Shown: piece after piece, positions 3,364 through 9,611 of the stretch
How positions within the stretch are numbered: position 1 is the stretch's first letter
Layout: each line of letters begins with the position of its first letter
NCBI GenBank assembly: GCA_018302185.1
Contig: JAGVZX010000014.1
Coordinates: forward strand, 1-9,611
From: Candidatus Woesearchaeota archaeon
GTDB lineage: Archaea > Nanobdellota > Nanobdellia > Woesearchaeales > UBA10200
Direction: 5' to 3'
DNA: 9,611 nt
Notes under the pieces: model-generated
Told to the model about the DNA's origin: nothing
Database searches by the model: none
What the model saw: the letters and a program-made list of their open reading frames with translations, nothing else
Made by a program: the position numbers and the translations under genes

Positions 3364-3472
3364 GCCGTGGTCGCATAATCTGGTATTGCGCCTGACTCAA
3401 AATCAGGTGAGCTTACCCAGCTCTTGCGGGTTCGAAATGTTAATTTCAAACACAGATTTCCCGTCCACGGCG
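3364..3472 (+). tRNA. Second tRNA-Leu-like (CAA), type II, T-loop intron, G73
   Basis: Nearly the same gene as tRNA3. Acceptor GCCGTGG/CCACGGC (3364-3370, 3465-3471), anticodon stem CCTGA/TCAGG, loop CTCAAAA with anticodon CAA (3398-3400), so base 37 is A rather than G. The variable-arm loop is TTACCCA instead of TGTCCAA. Intron 3437-3458 keeps the BHB layout, but the central helix is TTCG/CAGA with one C-A mismatch, which may weaken splicing. The discriminator is G (3472). Two different CAA genes in one short cluster is unusual for an archaeal tRNA set, where one gene per anticodon is common. Confidence 0.85.
3437..3458 (+). other. T-loop tRNA intron (22 nt), tRNA5
   Basis: Differs from the tRNA1/tRNA3 intron at two positions (C to A in the loop, G to A in the central helix). 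The inner helix TGTT/AACA is intact. Confidence 0.65.
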
Positions 3473-3581
3473 CACTAAACTTATCAAATTATAGCTTAAG
3501 CAACTAAATTATTCCACCATAAATCTGACAAGTATATGATGACAATAGATTTTAAACCTAAAGTTTATGATAAAGGGTTGA

Positions 3582-3677
3582 GGTGTTGAGCAGAGCGAAA
3601 CACCACGATGGTTTGGTTAAGCTTTTGCGAAGCAAAAGGTTATTCCTATCAGAATATTTATTTCTAGCAGAATAACC
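3582..3677 (+). promoter_or_regulatory. Three-hairpin leader before the homocysteine methyltransferase-like gene
   Basis: In order: GGTGTT/AACACC (3582-3587 with 3599-3604), CTTTTGC/GCAAAAG (3622-3628 with 3632-3638, loop GAA) and GGTTATTC/GAATAACC (3638-3645 with 3670-3677). They are followed by a perfect AGGAGG (3682-3687) and ATG 3696. This is unlike the leaderless genes nearby, so the mRNA has a structured 5' leader or a decayed palindromic repeat. I recognise no known riboswitch core. The rest of 3473-3695 holds no gene that I can see. Confidence 0.4.
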
Positions 3678-3695
3678 TGTCAGGAGGGTTTATAA

Positions 3696-4925
3696 ATGAA
3701 AGCAGGGCTTAATCTAAGCATGGTACCTGGCTTAGAGTTTTCAACACCGACGATTGGCTTAGAAGGAAGTTTATCAGGTATACCTTTTGACAGAACAGAA
3801 ACTAGCAGTGTATCTGGTACTGATTCTCAATTAAAGTTATTATTTGGACCATTTGGCTCTGTACTCAAAAGATTAAACCCTGCAAAATATAACCATACTT
3901 TAACTGGCTGGAGCAGTGCATTTTTAGATAAAGAAGGCCTAGATGCACTGGCTAAAGTGACAGATGATTATGTTGGACAGTTGCAAGCTAGAGATTATGC
4001 AGTAACGCCTTCCTTTGGGCTGGACCATGAACGATTGAAACAGAAAGGATTAGAGCAGCATGTTGAAGAGTTTAACAGAAAGGCTGTTGATATTGTTGTA
4101 AAGAGTGTGCAAGCTTCAGGAAAATCTCTTAGCATAGCTTCATACGTTGCGCCTGTCGGAGATACTCATCAACCATATGATCCGGATTCAAGATTACAAT
4201 TTCCGAAAACAACAGGAGGAGAATTGGACATTGATGCAGCAGCAAACTATCATGCAAGACAGATAAATGCATTGCTAAGCGTTAAAGATAATTTAGGAAT
4301 GTCATATGTCAAAACATTTTTCTTTGAGACAAATGCAACAGTTGAGCAACCTATCGCAGCAGCGATCGCCGGCGAAAGGTCAAAAACATCTTACATAATA
4401 AGTTTTGTTGTTGATAATGACGGATATCTGATCGGCACAACTGATGTTGATGGAAATACTGTTGGACCTAGAGGCAAAGTCACTCTTGCTGAGGCAATCA
4501 AAGAAGTTAGCAGATACACAGGCTCTGGATTAGTTACTTACGGCATCAACTGCTCATCATATGATGGCGCTAAAAAAGCATTAGGTGAATTAAGAAGAGT
4601 TAGTATAACTGATGAAAGCTTGAAAAATAAAATAGGGATTTTATATTTAAACGCTTCTGACCATGATCCAAGAGTGCACGACAAACATGATGCTAAAGGA
4701 CATCTGGATAAACATGAGAATGTTGAGCCAAAAGAATTTGCCAGAAGAATAGTTGAATTAGGAAGAGAGTATGGAATAAAAACATTAGGCGTATGCTGCG
4801 GCGGAGATGCTGCCTATCTTGCTGAGATAAGGAAAGCGTATAATAATCTAGCTGCTGGTTCAAGTGCTAAAGCAACTGTAGCAGCAATCAAACACGATGC
4901 TCAAGTACCTGTTGGTGCATTTTAA
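3696..4925 (+). CDS. Homocysteine S-methyltransferase-family protein
   Basis: The 409-residue protein belongs by motif to the zinc-dependent S-methyltransferase (BHMT/MmuM/MetH N-terminal) barrel. The family's three zinc ligands are visible: Cys286 in G-I-N-C-S-S and Cys367-Cys368 in G-V-C-C-G-G-D. F-F-F-E-T (208-212) matches the conserved Glu-Thr strand, and I-A-S-Y-V-A-P-V-G (148-156) matches the (S/A)-G-P-G region. Such enzymes pass a methyl group to homocysteine to form methionine; the donor here (S-methylmethionine, betaine, a corrinoid or another) cannot be told. The N-terminal 80 residues are atypical and lack the usual D-G-A-M-G-T start motif, so a different thiol acceptor is possible. 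The start is set by AGGAGG eight bases upstream. It is cytosolic and stands alone on its transcript. Confidence 0.7.
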   Translation: MKAGLNLSMVPGLEFSTPTIGLEGSLSGIPFDRTETSSVSGTDSQLKLLFGPFGSVLKRLNPAKYNHTLTGWSSAFLDKEGLDALAKVTDDYVGQLQARDYAVTPSFGLDHERLKQKGLEQHVEEFNRKAVDIVVKSVQASGKSLSIASYVAPVGDTHQPYDPDSRLQFPKTTGGELDIDAAANYHARQINALLSVKDNLGMSYVKTFFFETNATVEQPIAAAIAGERSKTSYIISFVVDNDGYLIGTTDVDGNTVGPRGKVTLAEAIKEVSRYTGSGLVTYGINCSSYDGAKKALGELRRVSITDESLKNKIGILYLNASDHDPRVHDKHDAKGHLDKHENVEPKEFARRIVELGREYGIKTLGVCCGGDAAYLAEIRKAYNNLAAGSSAKATVAAIKHDAQVPVGAF

Positions 4926-4952
4926 AATTTCCAACTTACCTCATTTCTGTAG

Positions 4953-5165
4953 TGCATAGCAAGATATACGATGCAGCTGCCGCAGTTGGCACTTACTTTG
5001 ATTACAAAAAGAGTTGCTCCTCCTCTACGCTTAGTTTCTAGAGGTGATACTAGAAAAGCATTGCGTGTTATGTTAGTAGATGAGTAACTAAATGCCATTG
5101 CCCGTCGCAACTTGGCATAGATATTTGGAATTATGCCAACTAAATTGGCAGCAGCTGCTATGCAC
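4953..5165 (-). ncRNA. Structured noncoding RNA, copy 2 (unknown family)
   Basis: Read on the minus strand, GTGCATAGC (5165-5157) pairs with GCTATGCAC (4961-4953), GCTGCTGC (5155-5148) pairs with GCGGCAGC (4984-4977, one U-G), and AGTTGGCA (5141-5134) pairs with TGCCAACT (4992-4985). The core words AAGTTGCGACGGGCAATG, CTACTAACA and CGTAGAGGAGGAGCAAC are shared with copy 1 in the same order, and AGTTGC/GCAACT pairs again. The U-G wobble would be an A-C mismatch on the other strand, which supports the minus orientation. The first helix base lies about 26 nt from the A/T box at 5186-5197, as expected for a transcription start. An 81-codon frame overlaps the RNA, but the paired changes favour an RNA product. 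Confidence 0.72.
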
Positions 5166-5185
5166 ATACTTATTTCTCCATCGCA

Positions 5186-5197
5186 AATTTTTTAAAT
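5186..5197. promoter_or_regulatory. Shared bidirectional TATA box (structured RNA / tryptophanase gene)
   Basis: AATTTTTTAAAT is a usable TATA box on either strand. Its centre (about 5192) is 26-27 nt from ATG 5219 on the plus strand and 26-27 nt from the first paired base of the structured RNA (5165) on the minus strand. The two transcripts would share one box. Confidence 0.5.
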
Positions 5198-5218
5198 GGC
5201 TGAGTTAAAACATATCGT

Positions 5219-6703
5219 ATGAAACTTACAAAGCTTGTTGCTGCACTGCCAGATGAGAAAAGCTTCTCTTCAGCAAGGCCATATTTTAACCATGCTGTTG
5301 AGTTTAAATCAATATTTTCTGCTGCAGAGCGCGCAAAGATGCTTGAGCAGGTAGGTTTTAATGTATTCTTTTTTCCAAGCGAGATGATAACTGGCTGTGA
5401 CTTGCTCTCAGATTCAGGAACTACGACCATGACAAACGAGCAATGGGCAGCGCTGCATCTTGGAGATGAAGCCTATGGTTCAAACAAAGGATACTTTCTT
5501 CTAAAAGAACAAATAAAAGCAACATTTGGAGAGAAGTTCTTCAATGAGCATACTGCAAACCTGCAGAATGCATTCATATTCCATCAGGGAAGAGCTTGTG
5601 AAAATGCATTATTTTCTGTGCTTGGAAAATTAGGTCCAGGATTGATCATACCAAGCAATGGCCATTTTGACACAACACATGCTAACATTGAGGCAAACAA
5701 GATTGCTGCATTAAATCTGTTTTCTCATGAGCTGAAAGATGAAGATTCTAATTCACATTTCAAAGGCAACATGGATATTGTGAGATTCAAGGAGCTTCTG
5801 AAGACAAGACACAAAAATATACCTGTTGCATTTCTGACGCTGACAAACAATACAGGAGGGGGACAACCTGTCTCGATGGAGAACATAAAAGAAGTTTCAA
5901 AGATATCAAAAAGCTATGATGTGCCTCTATTTTTTGATGCATGCAGATTTGTGGAAAATGCATGGTTCATCCAGCAGTATGAACCTGGATATAAGAGCAA
6001 GAGCATAAAAGCGATCATCAGAGAGATGTTTTCTTATGTTGACGGATTCACTATAAGCTTCAAAAAAGACGGATTGGTCAACATGGGCGGCGGCTTATTT
6101 TTGAAGAATGATGGATTGTTTGTAAAGAAATATCCTAAGATACCAGATGCACTTACAAATTACCAGATAGTGAAAGAAGGCCATCCATCTTATGGAGGAC
6201 TGTCTGGCAGAAGCATAATGACATTAGCTGCTGGTCTAAAAATAGTTACAAGAGAAGAATACATAACTCACAGGATCAACCAAGTGCTTGATTTTGGAAA
6301 CATAATGAAGAAAAAAGGCATCCCTGTACTTACGCCGATAGGAGGGCATGCTGTCTATCTTGATGTCAACAGATTCTTTTCAGATACTTTAATGAAAGCA
6401 GAGGATTTTGGCGGCATTGGATTAACTGCATTATTGTTAGCAGCATATGGCCATAGGGCATGTGAACTTGGGTATTTTGCCTTTGGGCAGTATGATAAGC
6501 TGAACGGTAAAGAGATTCTGCCTGAAGTCAATTTTGTAAGGTTTGCGATCCCAAGATTAAGGTATGAGAAGCAAGACCTTGACTCAACTGCTGAAGCAGT
6601 GAAGATACTTTATGAGCAAAGAGAGAAGATACCTAAAGCAAAAGTAGTGTATGGTCGAGAGCTTCCATTGAGGCATTTCAAGGCTAGGTTCGAGATGAAG
6701 TGA
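5219..6703 (+). CDS. tnaA: Tryptophanase / tyrosine phenol-lyase family PLP enzyme
   Basis: The 494-residue protein is a full-length beta-eliminating lyase, slightly longer than E. coli TnaA (471). Family landmarks in order: L-S-D-S-G-T (63-68), G-D-E-A-Y near residue 82, F-H-Q-G-R-A-C-E-N, H-F-D-T-T, L-T-N-N-T-G-G-G-Q-P-V-S, F-F-D-A-C-R-F-V-E-N-A, and S-F-K-K-D-G-L, whose second Lys (283) is the expected PLP-binding residue. These enzymes split Trp to indole, pyruvate and ammonia, or Tyr to phenol; some also act on Cys or Ser. I cannot separate Trp from Tyr specificity by eye, so the symbol is provisional. It is cytosolic. The transcript appears leaderless, starting from the bidirectional box at 5186-5197. 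It ends 38 nt before the convergent acetyltransferase gene. Confidence 0.85.
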   Translation: MKLTKLVAALPDEKSFSSARPYFNHAVEFKSIFSAAERAKMLEQVGFNVFFFPSEMITGCDLLSDSGTTTMTNEQWAALHLGDEAYGSNKGYFLLKEQIKATFGEKFFNEHTANLQNAFIFHQGRACENALFSVLGKLGPGLIIPSNGHFDTTHANIEANKIAALNLFSHELKDEDSNSHFKGNMDIVRFKELLKTRHKNIPVAFLTLTNNTGGGQPVSMENIKEVSKISKSYDVPLFFDACRFVENAWFIQQYEPGYKSKSIKAIIREMFSYVDGFTISFKKDGLVNMGGGLFLKNDGLFVKKYPKIPDALTNYQIVKEGHPSYGGLSGRSIMTLAAGLKIVTREEYITHRINQVLDFGNIMKKKGIPVLTPIGGHAVYLDVNRFFSDTLMKAEDFGGIGLTALLLAAYGHRACELGYFAFGQYDKLNGKEILPEVNFVRFAIPRLRYEKQDLDSTAEAVKILYEQREKIPKAKVVYGRELPLRHFKARFEMK

Positions 6704-6741
6704 GAATTATAGTGATTATTAGTATATTATCAAGTTCAGGT

Positions 6742-7782
6742 TTATGCAGCTCTATGATATTTATACAATCCTCCTCTTCCAATACCATCCAAAGCTTTTG
6801 TAAAATGATTGTCATGTTCATGACTTACTAACCGACTAAACAAAGTTTTCTTTGAGGTAAGATCATATAATAAGATAGGATTATGCCCTCCTGATTCTCT
6901 ATCTGCAGGCCTGCCACCATAACCAATGCCAGGAATAAGTGTATCAAAAACCAGTTTTCGTATGCCGATAGGAACAGCGCCTAATCTTGCATGGAATTTT
7001 GGAGTATCATCATAAGGCATATCACCTTCTCCTTGTTTTCTAGGTTTACTATCCCTCTTATACTCTACCGGTAAATCTTCAAATCTCCTGAAGAAGATAT
7101 ATGTTTGCGGCGTAAACTCTTTAATGCGATGTGCATACCTCCTAACTCGAATCGCATACTTGGAAAGTTCCTGCCAATGTGAATCATCAGCTACATCTTC
7201 CTTCTTTACAACATAATATTTTTCATCTATCTTAACAACCATTGCTTTACCTTCTCTTACGGCATCTTTGGTAGATTTATATGACCTAAATCTTGAATAA
7301 GGAACAATCCCTTCTATTACTTCACGGCCTGCATCCTGATTCATTTTTGAAGCTAAATCTTTTACAGCAATTATCAGTTTGCTGGCTATTCCGTTTTTTT
7401 GATATGCATTGTCAACACTAATATTTGGACAGATTAGTACATTTCCATCAGGATCATAATTTTTAAAAACATAATTTCCAGCTGCATCTCTCCAGCTTTT
7501 AGGTATATCCTCCCAGGAATTAGCAGTTATCCTGTTTGTATTGACAATTCCCACTAACTTACCTTCATAGTATGCTACTATCTGGCCTTCTGCAAATTTT
7601 CTCGAACGCTCACGGAGATGTTCTGAAACCCATTCTATCCTTTTGGATTTACCGCCTCTCTTCTCACCTCTAAGGATATTCCCCCAATTTGCAATAGTAA
7701 GTTCTGCAGCTGCCCTAACTTCAGCATCATTTGTTATGTCTAGAATTCTTGTCTCCAGATTTACGGCTTCTGTCGTGCTCAT
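6742..7782 (-). CDS. GNAT-family acetyltransferase with C-terminal extension
   Basis: The 346-residue protein has an N-terminal GNAT domain (about residues 10-165). The strand pair G-Q-I-V-A-Y-Y-E-G-K-L-V-G-I-V is followed by motif A, I-S-V-D-N-A-Y-Q-K-N-G-I-A-S-K-L-I (residues about 121-137), in which Q-x-x-G-I-A forms the acetyl-CoA pyrophosphate loop. The C-terminal 180 residues include F-H-A-R-L-G-A-V-P-I-G, which often follows GNAT folds, but I do not recognise the rest. The substrate is unknown. ATG 7782 is chosen: an in-frame TTG at 7788 exists, but a TATA-like ATATTTAAAAAT (minus, 7815-7804) lies about 27 nt from the ATG, giving a leaderless start. The gene is convergent with tnaA and divergent from gltX. 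Confidence 0.75.
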   Translation of the reverse strand: MSTTEAVNLETRILDITNDAEVRAAAELTIANWGNILRGEKRGGKSKRIEWVSEHLRERSRKFAEGQIVAYYEGKLVGIVNTNRITANSWEDIPKSWRDAAGNYVFKNYDPDGNVLICPNISVDNAYQKNGIASKLIIAVKDLASKMNQDAGREVIEGIVPYSRFRSYKSTKDAVREGKAMVVKIDEKYYVVKKEDVADDSHWQELSKYAIRVRRYAHRIKEFTPQTYIFFRRFEDLPVEYKRDSKPRKQGEGDMPYDDTPKFHARLGAVPIGIRKLVFDTLIPGIGYGGRPADRESGGHNPILLYDLTSKKTLFSRLVSHEHDNHFTKALDGIGRGGLYKYHRAA

Positions 7783-7803
7783 ATTCAAGCCTGAAATAGG
7801 GGT

Positions 7804-7815
7804 TATTTTTAAATA
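7804..7815 (-). promoter_or_regulatory. TATA box of the GNAT gene
   Basis: ATATTTAAAAAT on the minus strand is centred about 27 nt before ATG 7782, so the mRNA is probably leaderless. A separate plus-strand box (TTTATATATATGG, about 7846-7858) can serve gltX. Confidence 0.5.
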
Positions 7816-7898
7816 TTACCGAAAAAATACCAAATATCGCATAATTTTATATATATGGAATTAATTTAATTAGATAAACTAATAGCTAGGTATATAAA

Positions 7899-9611
7899 AT
7901 GCCACAACTCAATGAACTAATCTTAAAATACGCACTCCAGAACTCAGTGAAGTTTGACGGAAAGCCTAACATAGGCGCAGTAATTGGAAAATTAATCAGC
8001 GAAGATGCTGCGCTCAAAAGCAAAATTGCTGAAGTGCAAAAAAAAATCAAAAAATATTGCTGAGATTTCTAAGCTTAGTGTAGAAGAGCAGCTTGCAAAA
8101 TTGCAGGAGATAGCTCCTGAATTACTGGAAAAAAAGGAGAAAAAGAAGAGAGAACTTCCTGAGCTTCCAGGTGCAGTAGAAGGCAAAATAAAAGATTTTG
8201 TCACAAGGATCCCTCCAGAGCCAAGCAAGTATGCGCACATTGGCCATGCATTAAGTTTCCTTCTTAATTATATGTATGCAAAGAAATATAATGGCAGATG
8301 CATCATGCGCTTTGAAGATACAAATCCAGAGACATGCAAGCAGGAATATGTTGATGCGATGATTGAAGATGTCACAAAATACTTGGAGATAAAGCCAGAC
8401 AGGATATTCAAGGTAAGCGAAGACATGGACAAGTTTTATGAGTTTGGTGAGAAGCTTGTTGCATCAGGCAATGCTTTTGTCTGCTTTTGCGCAAGAGAAA
8501 ACATGCAGGAGTTAAGGCATAACGGCAAAGAATGTGCATGCAGAAAGAAAAAAACTTCCGAGAATCTGGAAGCTTGGCATGAGATGCTTGCTGGCAATTA
8601 TGAAGATGGAGTTTGTGTACTGCGACTGAAAGGAGACATGGAAGCATTGAATCATGTTATGAGAGACCCTGTGCTGTTCAGGATTTCCAGGCAGAAGCAT
8701 TATTCTTTAGGCGAGAAATATTTTGTCTGGCCAATGTATGATTTTGAGAATGCTGTTGAAGACAGCTTATCAAATACAACACACATACTGAGAAGCAATG
8801 AGTTTGGGAGCATGAGAGTTGAGCTCCAGGATTATATTAAAAAATTATTGGGCTTTTCTAATCAGATCAATGTTGAGTATGGAAGGTTTGCGATAAATGG
8901 CACAACAACAAAAGGCAGAGAGATAAGAGATCTCATCGAGAAAAAAGAAGTTGCCGGATGGGATGACCCTAGATTGGTCACATTGAAAGCCATGAAAAGA
9001 CGCGGCTTTCTGAAAGAGACTTTTTACGAGCTTGCAGTTGAAGTTGGACTGACACCTTCTCCTACAAATTTAGATTGGAGCATCGTTGAATCCGTGAACA
9101 GGAAGTTTTTGGATCCTGTAGTGCATAGGCATTTTTTTGTTGAAGATCCTGTCGAGATAAAGATAGAGAATGCGCCTAATCAGGAAGTTGAGTTAAATCT
9201 GCATCCTGAAAACAAGAAAGGCGGTAGAAAGTTTTCAACACATGATTTATTTTATGTTGCAAAAAAAGATTTTGAGGAATTAAATGTTCCTGGATTATAT
9301 AGGCTGATGGATTGCGCTAATTTTACAAACGATAAAAAGAGCGGAAATAATGAGATAGATGGAAATCTAAATAATACTTTTCTCTACCACAGCCATGAAT
9401 ACGAACAGTACAAGAACGATGAGAAGAGCATGAACAAGAAGATAATGCACTGGCTGCCTGCAGATGATGAGAATAAAAAGAAATTGTTTGACGTTGAAGT
9501 TCTGATGTCAGACGGCAGCATCAAGACAGGCTTTGGAGAGGAGAGCCTCAAGCATGTTAAGGTCGGAGAGATAATACAGTTTGAAAGGTTTGGATTCTGC
9601 AAATTGGAGAA
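7899..9611 (+). CDS. gltX: Archaeal glutamyl-tRNA synthetase, apparent one-base frameshift, 3' end outside window
   Basis: This is a class I aminoacyl-tRNA synthetase of the archaeal/eukaryotic GluRS type, which charges tRNA-Glu (and in most archaea tRNA-Gln for later amidation). The N-terminal extension (L-N-E-L-I-L-K-Y-A-L-Q-N) precedes P-P-E-P-S-K-Y-A-H-I-G-H; the HIGH motif is at 8236-8247. R-F-E-D-T-N-P-E and G-W-D-D-P-R-L-V-T-L follow. The KMSKS position reads T-T-T-K-G-R, a weak match. The first frame (from 7899) stops at TGA 8061-8063, while all later homology is in the +1 frame, so one extra A lies in the A9 or A6 run between 8037 and 8054. Past that point the frame is open to the window edge. 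A sequencing indel, a real mutation or slippage are all possible. The start has a weak AGGT eight bases upstream. Confidence 0.85.

Noticed and set aside
1517..3472. Diversity-generating retroelement (mimic as template, tRNA as variable region) because many differences are at A in the mimic
   Set aside because: No reverse transcriptase is present in the window, mimic 3 is identical to its tRNA, and mimics 4 and 5 also differ at C, T and G positions.
1484..3480. CRISPR array, because of regularly spaced related units
   Set aside because: The units are whole tRNA modules of unequal spacing with no short identical repeats alternating with unique spacers, and there are no cas genes.
4922..5167. 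81-codon minus-strand open frame across the second structured RNA
   Set aside because: The same conserved words in copy 1 at 14-241 are interrupted by stops, and differences between the copies preserve base pairing rather than a protein.

Overview
The window looks like part of an AT-rich archaeal chromosome, most plausibly a DPANN-type lineage such as Woesearchaeota or Pacearchaeota; this placement is an inference. The evidence is an archaeal-type glutamyl-tRNA synthetase, a PRC-barrel protein, small zinc-ribbon and TRASH proteins, TATA boxes about 26 nt before leaderless start codons, and tRNA introns with bulge-helix-bulge (BHB) splice motifs, which are an archaeal feature.

Layout. At 14-241 lies a long, strongly base-paired noncoding RNA. 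A small minus-strand operon follows (zinc ribbon, then PRC-barrel), then a divergent leaderless gene for an acidic TRASH-domain protein. From about 1440 to 3480 there is a cluster of five type II tRNA or tRNA-like genes interleaved with very short ORFs. From 3696 come ordinary-looking metabolic genes: a homocysteine S-methyltransferase-family protein, a second copy of the structured RNA on the minus strand (4953-5165), a tryptophanase/tyrosine phenol-lyase family enzyme, a convergent GNAT acetyltransferase, and a GluRS gene that runs off the right edge and carries an apparent one-base frameshift.

The tRNA cluster is the unusual region. All five genes have long variable arms and an intron at the same T-loop position (59/60), with a BHB motif that on splicing restores UUCGAAU or UUCAAAU. 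All five have G, not A, at the discriminator position, although three carry leucine anticodons (UAG, CAA, CAA). About 35-60 nt before each gene is a partial copy of that gene's own D-arm/anticodon-arm/variable-arm region, without acceptor stem, T-arm or intron. The copies differ from one another and each follows its own downstream tRNA. Where they differ from the tRNA the change is often G to A, and anticodon loops are mostly preserved. I know of no described system with this arrangement.

The second candidate novelty is the pair of structured RNAs. They share conserved core words, but their closing helices have entirely different sequences that still pair, so the RNA fold has been kept. In the second copy a single A/T-rich box lies about 26 nt from both the RNA's first paired base and the tryptophanase start codon, so the two appear to share one bidirectional promoter.
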